64,000 bases of DNA from Leptospira kobayashii (lineage in GTDB: Bacteria > Spirochaetota > Leptospiria > Leptospirales > Leptospiraceae). A program made the position numbers and the translations under genes. The notes under the pieces are model-generated. The model was given only the letters and a program-made list of their open reading frames with translations. It was not told where the DNA came from and did not search any database. This document shows positions 42,531 through 52,274 of the stretch, piece after piece; positions within the stretch are counted from its first letter, which is position 1, and the number at the start of each line of letters is the position of its first letter. The DNA is taken from the NCBI RefSeq assembly GCF_003114835.2, contig NZ_AP025028.1:3128001-3192000 (forward strand), written 5' to 3'.

Positions 42531-44158
42531 TTTTTCTTCTAATTTTACCTTACCTGATTTATATTCTTTCCTCTTTGTTAAAAACACCACCTTGGTTCAT
42601 TCTCTTGAGTTCCAACCTGCTGATTCCGGTCTCTTTGGTATTTGCAACTTTCACGATATTCTTTTATATCAAACAAGACAAATTACTGAATCCGATTCAT
42701 AGATTCGAATCTAAGATTCTATATCCGATCTTACCGGTTTGTTTTGCTCTTTATTTTCTACTGATGCTCGTTTTCCCTCTGGCGGATTTGAGTTGGGGAG
42801 ACGGAATTTTGCTTCTGGAAACCAATGCATTGGAAACGGATCTTTTCGGATATCAGCTGGCGATGGATGAGATCGGAGAAACCACGATCCATAGCTTCGT
42901 ATCCAGACTGCTTACTTTCCTCGGAATGGAATCCGATCCTAGAAATTCCTATCGTTTGTTATCCAGTCTTTCCGGGCTGATCATCTTAAGTTTACTCGGA
43001 TGGTATTTGCCAAATCAAACATCCCGAACCCGTAAAGTATCAGGCGGTTTTTTATTTTTAGGAGCCGGAGGATTTTTATTATTCTTCGGTTACGCCGAGA
43101 ATTATACGCTTGTTAGTTTGATTATTTTTCTAACTATATTCATTCTTCGAAAACAAATCAGGAAAGAAAATTCCTATAGAAGGATACTTTTCACCGCTAC
43201 GATTTTGGTTTCCATCGGAATCTACTTTCATCTGGTAGCGGGTTACCTGGCGGTGTTGTTATTCTATCTTTGGTATGAATTTTCTCCGAAAGAAAATAAA
43301 TGGAAGGATCTGCTATTATGTACCATACTCGGCTCCGTTTTACTTGGAATCGGATTCGGATATTTTCTATTCGTAAGTGACCCGACTATCGACAGACAAA
43401 GTAGTCATGTACTTCACCCTCCTTTCTATCCTTTGAAAAGATTGGTTTCCGCAAACCATTTCAAAGAAATACTATCCGTTATTTGGTGGAATGCATCCGT
43501 TCCTTTTTCCATTTTGATTTTTTCCCTGATTTTTTATCGGAACCGGTTTAAGGAAATTTTCAGGAGAAAAGAAAACAAACTGGTATTGATCGCTGCTTTT
43601 GCATTTCTACTTCACGGTTTTTTCCACAACCCGCAATTGGGATTTCCCGCGGATTGGGATCTGATGGGATTTTATTGGATTCCTCTTACATGGATTGCAT
43701 GGGTTCTTTGGAAGGAGATTGATTCCATTTCTGTATACTTTCTGCCTCTTCTTGCCTTCTCCTTATTTTTACAAATAGGAAATGCAATCATTCTCTCTAA
43801 AACTTCTCCGGAAAAAGAGATCGTTCTAAAACAAACGAATCAATTAGTATTAGAATATTCTAAACAAAATAAAGAACTGATTCGTAATCTTCCCAAAACG
43901 GAAAAGAAGTTTTATGCTAAAACAGATTTTTTCCTATTCAAAGCGGAACGAATTACAAATAGTCTTTGCGAATTCCCGGAAAAGAACAATCAGTTGAAAG
44001 ATTTGGTTGATTTAAGAAAAGAATGGCGAGCCGCTTATGCGGCAAAAAAACCCAAGGATAAGGTCTGGTACAAAGACTTTATCACAAGGGCGACGATTAC
44101 AAATACAAAGTATGTTAAATCTCTAGAAGCAAATAAGATATGTCATCCTGAGCTTTAG
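42527..44158 (+). CDS. GT-C-like polytopic membrane protein
   Basis: The 543-residue protein has about 11 membrane helices and an acidic first large extracytoplasmic loop (LSWGDGILLLETNALETD). A YAENYTLVSL helix and a soluble C-terminal tail of about 115 residues follow. The topology resembles lipid-linked-sugar glycosyltransferases and the proteins at 6587 and 10186, but no diagnostic motif is seen. The ATG overlaps the upstream stop by 4 nt. The 3' end overlaps the convergent phosphatase gene by 44 nt. Confidence 0.55.
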   Translation: MIFLLILPYLIYILSSLLKTPPWFILLSSNLLIPVSLVFATFTIFFYIKQDKLLNPIHRFESKILYPILPVCFALYFLLMLVFPLADLSWGDGILLLETNALETDLFGYQLAMDEIGETTIHSFVSRLLTFLGMESDPRNSYRLLSSLSGLIILSLLGWYLPNQTSRTRKVSGGFLFLGAGGFLLFFGYAENYTLVSLIIFLTIFILRKQIRKENSYRRILFTATILVSIGIYFHLVAGYLAVLLFYLWYEFSPKENKWKDLLLCTILGSVLLGIGFGYFLFVSDPTIDRQSSHVLHPPFYPLKRLVSANHFKEILSVIWWNASVPFSILIFSLIFYRNRFKEIFRRKENKLVLIAAFAFLLHGFFHNPQLGFPADWDLMGFYWIPLTWIAWVLWKEIDSISVYFLPLLAFSLFLQIGNAIILSKTSPEKEIVLKQTNQLVLEYSKQNKELIRNLPKTEKKFYAKTDFFLFKAERITNSLCEFPEKNNQLKDLVDLRKEWRAAYAAKKPKDKVWYKDFITRATITNTKYVKSLEANKICHPEL

Positions 44159-45227
44159 CCGAGGAGATAAGATAATCTATATAGTTTCGGATTTCCTTTT
44201 GCATGGACTCAATTCTTTGCAACCCACCGGGAAGATGAGTCAAAGTTTGGACAAGAGGATGAGATGTGGAACCTAACAATCCATCCGAATACAATAACAA
44301 AATGTCACCTTCTTCGACTGTGACTGTCTTCTCTGTAAATTGAATGGAATCCAAGATGCCTAAAAGTTGTCCGGAATTTTCCTGAAGAATTTCCATTTCC
44401 AAAGAATTCTTTTTGAAAACCAACGGGAAAGGATGTCCGCCTCTTGCATATGTGATCGTTTTTTTGGAATGATCCACAAGAATACTAACAGCTGTCATAC
44501 TGTGAGTTCCGATTTCCCTGCATAACTCCTGATTCAATCGATCCAAAAGGATGCCGGGTTTCAATGAAGTAGTTCTTGCGATCTCACGATGAATCGTAGT
44601 CATCAAAATGGCAATCAGTCCGGATGTGACTCCGTGACCTTCGATGTCTCCCATAAGGATTAAAGTTCTGTCTTCGTCCAAAGAAACGACTTGGTAAAAA
44701 TCTCCTGAAACATAACGAACGGGAAAAACTTCGGCAAAAATTCTGTGTTTGAGTTTCGGTAAACTCATAGTTCGCACTTGAATGCGTGCTGCAAGTCTCA
44801 AGTCTCTTGTAATCGCTTCGTCTTGGGACTCTTTGTCTTTTAAGAGATTATAATATTCAAAAGATCGGGAAATGGCTGCTTCAACGGCTTTCAAATGAAA
44901 AGGTTTTAAAATAAAATCGGCGGCTCTATGATACAATGAGGATACAACGGTTTGAATGTCTCTTTCCCCGGTCATCATCAATACTTGAGTTTTAGAATCA
45001 ATCGCCTTGATTTTAGGCAACACATCCAAACCTGAAATCAATGGCATATTCACGTCTAAAAAAACAATCGGGTTCAATTCTCTTTCGAAGTATTCCAAAC
45101 CTTGGGATGGATTGGTAAAATAGCGCACATAATAACCCAATCCATTGATAAGAAGCTCTAGAGTTTCACAAATCTCAGAGTCATCATCTATGATTAGAAT
45201 TTCAGGTTTAAAGGTATAATCTGCCAT
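44115..45227 (-). CDS. Response regulator with SpoIIE/PP2C phosphatase output
   Basis: The 370-residue protein has a receiver domain (acidic pocket IIDDDSE 13-18, phospho-acceptor D58 in VFLDVNMP, later MMTGERD). A linker with RLAARIQVRTMSLP follows, then an RsbU/SpoIIE-type PP2C domain with metal-binding VSGDFYQV, ILMGDIEGHGV, LYSDGL and the final DDISYLLLEI. Such proteins dephosphorylate anti-sigma-factor antagonists in partner-switching pathways. No kinase or STAS partner is adjacent. It is third in a minus operon behind the class IV HDAC-like gene. Confidence 0.88.
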   Translation of the reverse strand: MADYTFKPEILIIDDDSEICETLELLINGLGYYVRYFTNPSQGLEYFERELNPIVFLDVNMPLISGLDVLPKIKAIDSKTQVLMMTGERDIQTVVSSLYHRAADFILKPFHLKAVEAAISRSFEYYNLLKDKESQDEAITRDLRLAARIQVRTMSLPKLKHRIFAEVFPVRYVSGDFYQVVSLDEDRTLILMGDIEGHGVTSGLIAILMTTIHREIARTTSLKPGILLDRLNQELCREIGTHSMTAVSILVDHSKKTITYARGGHPFPLVFKKNSLEMEILQENSGQLLGILDSIQFTEKTVTVEEGDILLLYSDGLLGSTSHPLVQTLTHLPGGLQRIESMQKEIRNYIDYLISSAKAQDDISYLLLEI

Positions 45228-45239
45228 TTTCCATTTATG

Positions 45240-46067
45240 CTATATCGATTCGTTCGCGGATTTGAGAACGAACCTAAGCTTTTGTTTTATTTCTTCAACT
45301 TTTTTAAAGTAGCTGTCTTGGAAAACCTTCTTTTCTAAATAAATATCGGTACAAGAGATCATTTCTCCATATTTCCATTCATAAGGTTCTCCAGATACAA
45401 AACAAACTTTGTTTTGGTGAATTTGAGAAGAAAGAAGCCTAAGGTTGATTCCCTTGAAAGAATGGATCAATGCGCGAAAAGTGCCTTCTTTTTCCGGATC
45501 AATGAATCGGAATTTCCTGGAAAAGAGCACCGCATCGTGAAAATACTCGGGAACATTAAAAGCACCCGAAGTTCCCAGTTTCTTAGAGAGAAGTCGTATA
45601 AAATCTGTTATCTCATTTAGAACATTGAGTCCCGGATATTCCTGTCCGAAATAAAGTTCCTTCTTTATCTTATCATCCGTAAAATTCAGATTCTGAGTCA
45701 AAAGCCAATCGATATAAATCATGGGAAATTGTTCGTCGTCCCCCTTCATATGAAACTGGGAAACCTTGAGTCGCATATGAACCAGGATTTTGTCTTTGCC
45801 TGTTTTGATATAGACTCTGTTGTCGTAATCATTTAGAATTTCAAGAGAGAGTACGCAATTGGGAAACCCTCTGGACTGAACAGCCTTGAGCAAACCGGAT
45901 TCCAATAAAAGTTCCTGTACTTCTTCTTTCCGGAACCTATTGAACAATCTCGGTTCCATATTCAAAGAAGTATTCAATTCACGCGATACATCGACTAACG
46001 AAAGTTCATCTAAATTCAACCAGTTGGGATTATCTTTATTTTTGTCCGTCGAAGAAAACACTCCCAT
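45240..46067 (-). CDS. Unknown cytosolic protein in HDAC-phosphatase operon
   Basis: The 275-residue protein has no signal peptide or membrane helix. It is mixed alpha/beta; notable segments are GFPNCVLSLEILNDYDNRVY, IDWLLTQNLNF and LYFGQEYPGLNVL. I do not recognise the family. Its ATG overlaps the stop of the deacetylase-like gene (TAATG) and its stop is 12 nt before the phosphatase, so the three are almost certainly one transcript. A regulatory or sensory role with the response regulator is only inference. Confidence 0.6.
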   Translation of the reverse strand: MGVFSSTDKNKDNPNWLNLDELSLVDVSRELNTSLNMEPRLFNRFRKEEVQELLLESGLLKAVQSRGFPNCVLSLEILNDYDNRVYIKTGKDKILVHMRLKVSQFHMKGDDEQFPMIYIDWLLTQNLNFTDDKIKKELYFGQEYPGLNVLNEITDFIRLLSKKLGTSGAFNVPEYFHDAVLFSRKFRFIDPEKEGTFRALIHSFKGINLRLLSSQIHQNKVCFVSGEPYEWKYGEMISCTDIYLEKKVFQDSYFKKVEEIKQKLRFVLKSANESI

Positions 46068-46975
46068 TATTTTTCTCCGAATGCCGAAATCGTATTGAAA
46101 TGAATTTCGACTGTGTCCCTAAAATCTCTCGCATAACCGCCGGCCAAAGTGATCACGCACGGAGCTCCTGTCTCCAAAGAGAATTGTCGTATTTGTCTGT
46201 CTCTTTCCTTCATACCTTTCATTGTAAGTTTCAATTCTCCTAGAGAATCGTCTTCATAGGGATCGGCGCCTGCAAGATAATATATGATAGTAGGTTCAAA
46301 TTCTTTTTTAATTTTTATCAATGCATCTCTAAGTATTGTTAGATATTGATCATCTTTTGTTCCCGGTTCCAAATGAATATCAAAATCCGAGTTTTCCTTT
46401 TTAGGGTAAATATTGCCTTGGTGCATCGAAAACGTGTAAACATTGTCATCGTATTGAAAAATATACGAGTTACCATTGCCTTGGTGTAAATCCAAGTCGA
46501 TGATAAGAGCCTTCTCATTCGGTCTTGTCTCTTTTGACTTTCTAATCGCAATCGCAATATCATTCAAATAACAAAATCCTTCCGCTTTGTCGGGAAAACT
46601 ATGATGATAACCTCCGCCCATATTGAAAGCAAACATGTGTTTCTTGGTAAGTTCCATTGCATAAATCGTTCCACCCACTCCATAACAGAAACTTTCCACA
46701 ATACTGCGATTGAGTGGTAATTCCGAATACATTGTGCGTGGAGTATGATCATAACTGAACAAATCATCCAAATATTCTTTGGTATGAACCAGTTCCAAAT
46801 CATGTTCTTCCGCTATCTTGGGGAGTAGAATATCCCACTGCGCATACACCGGGTCTTTTTTAACCCGGTTGTAGAGGTGAGAGTATTTATGTGCCGGAAA
46901 AATATGTCCGGGTAATTCGAGGTTGTACTGAGAGTGATAAATTAAAGCCAATCCGTTGGAACTCATCACCATCAT
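46067..46975 (-). CDS. Histone deacetylase family (class IV/HDAC11-like) enzyme
   Basis: The 302-residue arginase-fold protein is distinct from the deacetylase at 30166. Residues kept are H124-H125 (GGGYHHSF), zinc ligands D162 and H164 (IDLDLHQGNG) and D238 (AGADPYEDDSLG), and Y281 in LAGGYARD. The LDLHQGNGN pattern fits class IV. The ATG at 46975 has AGG 5 nt upstream and is preferred over a TTG at 47002. It is first in the operon with 45240 and the SpoIIE phosphatase gene. Confidence 0.87.
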   Translation of the reverse strand: MMVMSSNGLALIYHSQYNLELPGHIFPAHKYSHLYNRVKKDPVYAQWDILLPKIAEEHDLELVHTKEYLDDLFSYDHTPRTMYSELPLNRSIVESFCYGVGGTIYAMELTKKHMFAFNMGGGYHHSFPDKAEGFCYLNDIAIAIRKSKETRPNEKALIIDLDLHQGNGNSYIFQYDDNVYTFSMHQGNIYPKKENSDFDIHLEPGTKDDQYLTILRDALIKIKKEFEPTIIYYLAGADPYEDDSLGELKLTMKGMKERDRQIRQFSLETGAPCVITLAGGYARDFRDTVEIHFNTISAFGEK

Positions 46976-47055
46976 TCTGACCTGAAAAAAACACATAGTC
47001 AAATCAAACCGTGCAATTTGCTTGCAGGTTTAGCAAAAAATAGTAAAATTCACGC

Positions 47056-48489
47056 ATGCCCATAGAGAGAAAGCTCCCCTTAAAACGCACGAAAATCATC
47101 TGTACCATCGGACCTGCTTCCGCAAATAAAGAAACAATCCTCGATCTCATCTATTCCGGAATGGATATGGCCCGGATGAACTTCTCTCACGCTACCCACG
47201 AATATCACAAAGAAATTTACGAACTCCTCAGGGAATGCGAACAGGAAGCAGGCACCTCGATCGGAATCCTTGCCGACCTGCAAGGCCCAAAAATCAGAAC
47301 GGGCAAACTCACAGGGCCCGTTGAATTGAAAGCAGGAGATATCATCTCGATCAATAATCATGGGGATTTTTTAGGAAACAAAGACGAGATCGGCTGTACT
47401 TACCAATATATTTTGAACGATATTGAAGTGGGCCATAAAGTGCTTGTGGACGACGGCAAACTCTCGTTTGTCGTTAAGTCAAAAACGAAGGAAAAGGCGG
47501 TTTTGGAAACGGTAATCGGCGGAATTCTCAAAGATAATAAAGGAATCAACCTTCCTGGAACGCCTATTTCCGCTCCGGCACTTTCCGAAAAGGATATAGA
47601 AGATCTACAATTCGCTTTGAGCTTAGGTGTGGACTATATAGCACTTTCTTTTGTTAGACGGGCTTCCGATTTGGAATTTGCACGTCAATTTATGAAAGAT
47701 AGTTTTGCGGGATTGATTGCAAAACTGGAAAGACCCGAAGCCATCCAAAACATAGAAGAAATCATAGATATTTGCGACGGAGTGATGATCGCCCGGGGAG
47801 ATTTGGGAGTGGAATTGGACAGCCAATATGTTCCCATCATCCAAAAAGAAACGATCACAAAGATGAACCAAAAAGGAAAACCTGTCATCACCGCCACACA
47901 AATGTTAGAGACTATGATCGACAATCCCAGACCAACCCGCGCGGAAGCGAGCGATGTCGCCAATGCGGTGATGGACGGAACCGACGCAGTGATGTTATCC
48001 GGTGAGACTGCTTCGGGAAAATATCCCGTCGAAGCTGTGGCTACTATGACAAGAATCATACAGGCTGCGGAAGATTCCCATATCCATTTGATTCATTTGC
48101 GCCAGATGGACCGTTCATTGATCGAAGTGGAAAGAACAGCACTGGGAAATGCCGCCGAATCCATTGCACGTTCCATCAACGCAAAAGCAATCATCAACTT
48201 CACACGCTCCGGTTATTCCTCCCTACTCTCCTCCGAGTTTCGCCCGATCAAACCGATTTACTCCTTCACTCCGTTTCTCGGAACTTCCCGCAAAATGAAA
48301 CTCTATTGGGGAGTGGAACCTTATGTGATGCCTATGATGGATAAATTTCCCGACATGATTGCTTTTATGAGTAAAACATTGAAGCAGGAAGGCAAACTAG
48401 AATCAGGTGATACTGTTGTAATTCTATCGGGAGCACCGGGAAGCGTAGCGCAAACAGTAGACTTCATTCAGATACATAAAATCAAATAG
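47056..48489 (+). CDS. pyk: Pyruvate kinase
   Basis: This 477-residue glycolytic enzyme makes pyruvate and ATP from phosphoenolpyruvate. It has KIICTIGPAS at the N-terminus, ARMNFSHATHE, DLQGPKIRTG, the active-site IAKLERPEAI and MIARGDLGVEL, KPVITATQMLE, and the C-terminal regulatory domain ending in GDTVVILSGAPGS. Full length. No obvious Shine-Dalgarno precedes the ATG. It is divergent from the HDAC-like operon with 80 nt between starts. Confidence 0.97.
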   Translation: MPIERKLPLKRTKIICTIGPASANKETILDLIYSGMDMARMNFSHATHEYHKEIYELLRECEQEAGTSIGILADLQGPKIRTGKLTGPVELKAGDIISINNHGDFLGNKDEIGCTYQYILNDIEVGHKVLVDDGKLSFVVKSKTKEKAVLETVIGGILKDNKGINLPGTPISAPALSEKDIEDLQFALSLGVDYIALSFVRRASDLEFARQFMKDSFAGLIAKLERPEAIQNIEEIIDICDGVMIARGDLGVELDSQYVPIIQKETITKMNQKGKPVITATQMLETMIDNPRPTRAEASDVANAVMDGTDAVMLSGETASGKYPVEAVATMTRIIQAAEDSHIHLIHLRQMDRSLIEVERTALGNAAESIARSINAKAIINFTRSGYSSLLSSEFRPIKPIYSFTPFLGTSRKMKLYWGVEPYVMPMMDKFPDMIAFMSKTLKQEGKLESGDTVVILSGAPGSVAQTVDFIQIHKIK

Positions 48490-48510
48490 TAAAAACACAA
48501 GGATATAGAT

Positions 48511-48975
48511 ATGGCAAAATTAGTTCTCTCCAGTTATTCCGAATTGGAATCGTATGTAGGAAAGGAGTTGGGAGTCTCCGAGGTTCATGAAATCACTCAG
48601 GAACAAATCAATCTTTTCGCAAACGCTACCTTAGACCACCAGTGGATTCATACCGATCCGGATCGTGCTGCAAAAGAATCTCCATTCGGCACAACGATTG
48701 CTCACGGATACCTCACTTTGTCCATGGCTCCCTTTTTATTGTCTCAAATCCTTGAACTGAAAAACATCAAAATGGGAATCAATTACGGAATTGAAAAACT
48801 AAGATTTTTAGATCCAGTGAAAGTAGGTTCCAAATTGAAACTGCGCGCGGAGCTAGTGGAACTAAAAGATCTGAGAGGCACTGCGCGTATGACATTGAAG
48901 TTGAGTTTCGAAGTGGAAGGTGCGAGCAAAGCCGCGATGGTAGGAGAAGTAGTCTACCTTTATCAGTTCAACTGA
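48511..48975 (+). CDS. Single-domain MaoC-like enoyl-CoA hydratase
   Basis: The 154-residue hotdog protein has the (R)-specific hydratase motif: [23 protein letters not shown] with the catalytic Asp and His (DHQWIH), then [15 protein letters not shown]. Length fits stand-alone MaoC/PhaJ proteins. It would hydrate trans-2-enoyl-CoA or act on a related acyl ester. AAGGA lies 7 nt before the ATG. It follows pyk by 21 nt and its 3' end overlaps the convergent flavoprotein gene by 8 nt. Confidence 0.85.
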   Translation: MAKLVLSSYSELESYVGKELGVSEVHEITQEQINLFANATLDHQWIHTDPDRAAKESPFGTTIAHGYLTLSMAPFLLSQILELKNIKMGINYGIEKLRFLDPVKVGSKLKLRAELVELKDLRGTARMTLKLSFEVEGASKAAMVGEVVYLYQFN

Positions 48976-50197
48976 CGGAAATGGATCTTGCGGCAATCGT
49001 TGCGGTCGTCCAAGCATTCTGAAAGTTAAACCCTCCCGTAATCCCGTCCACATCGATCGCTTCTCCCGCAAAGTAAAGTCCTTTTACCACCTTACTTTGC
49101 ATAGTTGAAAAATCGATGTCCTTACGGGAGATTCCTCCCGCAGTTACGAATTCTTCCTTGAAAACCCCTTTGGCTTTCATTTGAAATTTGGAACGAGTGA
49201 TGATTTCAGATAAGGAACGGATTTCCTGTTTTGAAATATCGGACCAACGTTTGTCAGCGGAAATTTTTGTTTGAAGTAAAAACCATTCCCAAAGCCTACC
49301 CGGAATTGAATCCAATCTTTTGTTTATAATTTTCACAGCCTTATGAACGGATTTATAATTTAGAAAGAGTTCTTCCATCTCCATGAAGCTCATAGACCCG
49401 ATCCAATTCACTTCCAAGTTCGCTTTGTAATCCGTATCGGCAAACGTTCTCGCCTCCCAGGCGGACAACCGAAGTGCTGCGGGTCCGCTGAGTCCCCAGT
49501 GGGTGATGAGAAGAGGTCCCGATTGCGGCTTTCCTTTTGGCAAAATACGAATGTTTGCTTCGGGAACGGAAAGCCCCGTGAGATCCATAATGTTAGTATT
49601 TTCCAATGCCAATGTGAAAAGAGAAGGCACAGGAGGAATGATCCGATGACCCAATGCTTCCATCCAACCCCAAACCTTTCTGTTGGAACCTGTGGCGATC
49701 AGAATGGAATCATAATACACTTCCTTTTCATTTTCCAAAAGCAATCTGAATCTGCCTTTGTTAGGATCAGTTTCCAGGAAAACGGAACTAACACCTAACT
49801 CCAGATTCAAATGTATATTTTTCTTTTTAATCTCTTCCAAAAAACAATCTATGATCGTCGAGGAATCATCCGTAACGGGAAACATTCTTCCGTCGGATTC
49901 GATTTTCAAATCCACTCCTCTTTTTCGGAACCAATTGATCGTATCCTCAGGCCCGAAACTTTCGAAGGCCCAGCGAAGCTCCTTCTCTCCTCTAGGATAA
50001 CGTTTGGACAATGCCTCGGGTAGGAAAAGATGATGAGTTACATTGCACCTTCCTCCTCCGGAAATCCTGACTTTGGAGAGAGGTTCTTTTGATTTTTCAT
50101 AAATAGTGACTTGGATATTTTCTTTTCCCAATTCTTTCGATTGGATTGCTGCAAAACAACCTGCCGCACCACCACCTAATACTGCCAAACGGACCAT
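48968..50197 (-). CDS. HI0933/BaiN-like NAD(P)/FAD-dependent oxidoreductase
   Basis: The 409-residue flavoprotein has a Rossmann FAD motif at the N-terminus ([14 protein letters not shown]) and the family motifs [14 protein letters not shown], the [15 protein letters not shown] [11 protein letters not shown] and a second nucleotide segment ILIATGS. The C-terminal [24 protein letters not shown] is the hallmark of the HI0933/YhiN family. Physiological substrate unknown. ATG 50197 is preferred to the adjacent TTG 50200. Confidence 0.85.
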   Translation of the reverse strand: MVRLAVLGGGAAGCFAAIQSKELGKENIQVTIYEKSKEPLSKVRISGGGRCNVTHHLFLPEALSKRYPRGEKELRWAFESFGPEDTINWFRKRGVDLKIESDGRMFPVTDDSSTIIDCFLEEIKKKNIHLNLELGVSSVFLETDPNKGRFRLLLENEKEVYYDSILIATGSNRKVWGWMEALGHRIIPPVPSLFTLALENTNIMDLTGLSVPEANIRILPKGKPQSGPLLITHWGLSGPAALRLSAWEARTFADTDYKANLEVNWIGSMSFMEMEELFLNYKSVHKAVKIINKRLDSIPGRLWEWFLLQTKISADKRWSDISKQEIRSLSEIITRSKFQMKAKGVFKEEFVTAGGISRKDIDFSTMQSKVVKGLYFAGEAIDVDGITGGFNFQNAWTTATIAARSISVS

Positions 50198-50306
50198 CAA
50201 TTACATATTGAAAAAAATCAGTATAAAGAATATTCTTTAATGGAATTTTCCAAAGGAAAAAGAGAAAAAATCTGGTTTTCCATCTTTAAAGTAGAAGGAT
50301 GGATGC

Positions 50307-51524
50307 ATGAACGAAGTGAAAACGATAAAAGAAAATTTTCATTCCTATCCGGAGATTCTCTTCACATTTCTCAGGTTGGGTTCTACTTCCTTCGGAGGGC
50401 CCATCGCACACATAGGATATTTTCATCACGAATTCGTTTTGAAAAAGAAATGGATCAGTGATAAAAATTTTTCGGATCTAGTGGCGCTTTGTCAATTTTT
50501 ACCGGGGCCTGCCAGTAGTCAAATCGGGATGGCGCTAGGATACAATCGGGCGGGAGTGATCGGAGCAATCCTTGCTTGGATCGGATTCACTTTGCCTTCC
50601 GCATTTTTGCTTGTAGGATTTTACTATGGAATTACATCTTTTGCCTCTTCTTCATTCCAACCTATTCTACATGGATTGAAACTATCCGCAGTTGTAATTG
50701 TTGCGCATGCAATCCGGTCAATGGGGACAAAATTCTCCTATGACAAACCGAGAGCAAGTATAACCGTATTAACATGTATTAGCTGTTTACTGATTCCTTT
50801 TTCCTTTATTCAAATCATTTTGATCTTCGCGTCAGGCATGATCGGATCTTTTTTATTTGGGAAGGAAAACCCTGCAACAGTTTCAAAAGAAATTCGACAA
50901 TCAGGAAATTCAATCCGATCTTTGTTTCTCATCTTATTCTTTGTATTGTTAATTCTATTGCCATTGGTATCATTTTACTTCCCTCACCCGGAAATCCGGT
51001 TATTCGATAGTTTTTATCGGGTTGGTTCACTGGTATTCGGGGGAGGCCATGTTGTTTTGCCGTTATTGCAAAATGAAATGGTATCGAATCATTGGACTAC
51101 AAACGAAGTATTTATGAACGGATATGGAGCCGCGCAAGCGATACCCGGTCCTTTGTTTGCATTTGCGGCCTATTTGGGTGCGGCCTCAGATATACTAAGT
51201 CCTATTTGGTGGAAATCGGGAATTGCTTTGATAGCGATTTTTCTTCCTTCGTTCTTATTAATCCTGGGGGTTCTTCCTTTCTGGGAATCGGTTCGCTCCA
51301 ATCGAAACATGCAGAACGCTATGTCCGGAATCAATTCCTCAGTCGTGGGGATTTTGCTTGCCGCATTCTATCATCCGATTTGGACAAGTTCCGTACAAAA
51401 TGTACAGGACTTTTCCATCGTGCTCATCGGCTTTTTACTCATTCTATTCTGGGAAATCCCTTCCTGGGCGATTGTTTTACTATCGGTAGTTACTTCCTAT
51501 GGATTTTATCTCGCTCACTATTGA
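50307..51524 (+). CDS. chrA: Chromate transporter ChrA (long-chain, two CHR domains)
   Basis: The 405-residue inner-membrane protein has two homologous CHR domains. Domain 1 holds LRLGSTSFGGPIAHIGYF and LCQFLPGPASSQIGMALGY; domain 2 holds FYRVGSLVFGGGHVVLPLL and GAAQAIPGPLFAFAAYLG. The paired FGG and PGP motifs are diagnostic. ChrA exports chromate coupled to the proton gradient. AAGGA lies 7 nt before the ATG. It sits near other metal(loid)-handling genes (arsM, aquaporin), forming a stress cluster. Confidence 0.93.
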   Translation: MNEVKTIKENFHSYPEILFTFLRLGSTSFGGPIAHIGYFHHEFVLKKKWISDKNFSDLVALCQFLPGPASSQIGMALGYNRAGVIGAILAWIGFTLPSAFLLVGFYYGITSFASSSFQPILHGLKLSAVVIVAHAIRSMGTKFSYDKPRASITVLTCISCLLIPFSFIQIILIFASGMIGSFLFGKENPATVSKEIRQSGNSIRSLFLILFFVLLILLPLVSFYFPHPEIRLFDSFYRVGSLVFGGGHVVLPLLQNEMVSNHWTTNEVFMNGYGAAQAIPGPLFAFAAYLGAASDILSPIWWKSGIALIAIFLPSFLLILGVLPFWESVRSNRNMQNAMSGINSSVVGILLAAFYHPIWTSSVQNVQDFSIVLIGFLLILFWEIPSWAIVLLSVVTSYGFYLAHY

Positions 51525-51545
51525 GCGAAGTATAGCGATGCAGAT

Positions 51546-51968
51546 TTACCATTCGCCGGTGTTTGCCATAGACAACCATGGCTCTTTCGGAGGAAGAGGT
51601 TTCCCTTTCTGCAATAACTCAATCGAAATCAAATCAGGAGAACGGATAAAAGCCATCCTTCCGTCCCGGGGAGGACGGTTGATCAGAACTCCCAGAGATT
51701 GAATCCTTTCGCAAGTAGCGTAAATATCATCCACTTCATAAGCAAGATGACCGAAATTTCTTCCTCCGGTATAAGGCTCTTCCTGACCCCAATTGAAAGT
51801 TAGTTCCACTTCCGGCGCATCCGGTTCTCCCGTCGAAAGAAACACCAATGTGTATTTTCCTTCAGGGTGTTCCGACTTGCGGGTCTCTTTCAAACCCAAC
51901 ACTTGAATAAAAAAATGCAATGCTTTGTCCAAGTCTCTCACCCGGATCATGGAATGTAAATATTTCAT
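51546..51968 (-). CDS. gloA: Lactoylglutathione lyase (glyoxalase I)
   Basis: The 140-residue metalloenzyme converts the methylglyoxal hemithioacetal to lactoyl-thiol. The expected metal ligands are visible in a vicinal-oxygen-chelate fold: H5 (KYLHSMIRV), a Glu in [10 protein letters not shown]74 in NFGHLAYEV and a Glu in [13 protein letters not shown]-like [14 protein letters not shown] opens the domain. The pattern [13 protein letters not shown] is common in bacterial GloA. Convergent with chrA. It is a single gene with its own promoter in 51969-52274. Confidence 0.9.
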   Translation of the reverse strand: MKYLHSMIRVRDLDKALHFFIQVLGLKETRKSEHPEGKYTLVFLSTGEPDAPEVELTFNWGQEEPYTGGRNFGHLAYEVDDIYATCERIQSLGVLINRPPRDGRMAFIRSPDLISIELLQKGKPLPPKEPWLSMANTGEW

Positions 51969-52274
51969 TATTGGTACCTGTTATAGCTTATCTCCGGAAA
52001 TCGCTCTGTCAATAAAAGATTTTCCGAAAGCTATCTATAGAATCGTAAACGGAAATGAATCATTTTATGACGACGAAACCCGGTTCGTCCAAAAAATAAT
52101 TCATAAGCTGAAATCAAATAAATAATTTATTATAATATTCTAAACTATTTATCATACATAAAATAATTCTCAACAGAAAAAGAAAACACTTTAGGAGTCC
52201 TAAAAAAGAACAATAAATTGGAATTATCGACAACCGAACCGTCATAACAAAGCGAATCTGCTTGTAGAGAAGAC
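51969..52274. other. Intergenic gap upstream of gloA and arsM
   Basis: This 306-nt AT-rich region must hold divergent promoters for gloA and arsM. A plus-strand open frame at about 51976-52125 has protein-like codon use but no start codon of its own, so it may be a gene remnant. No ArsR-type palindrome or repeat element was recognised. Confidence 0.4.

Noticed and set aside
51925..52125. Plus-strand frame of 66 codons upstream of arsM
   Set aside because: Its second half looks protein-like, but the only starts lie antisense within gloA and there is no ribosome-binding site; at most a gene remnant.
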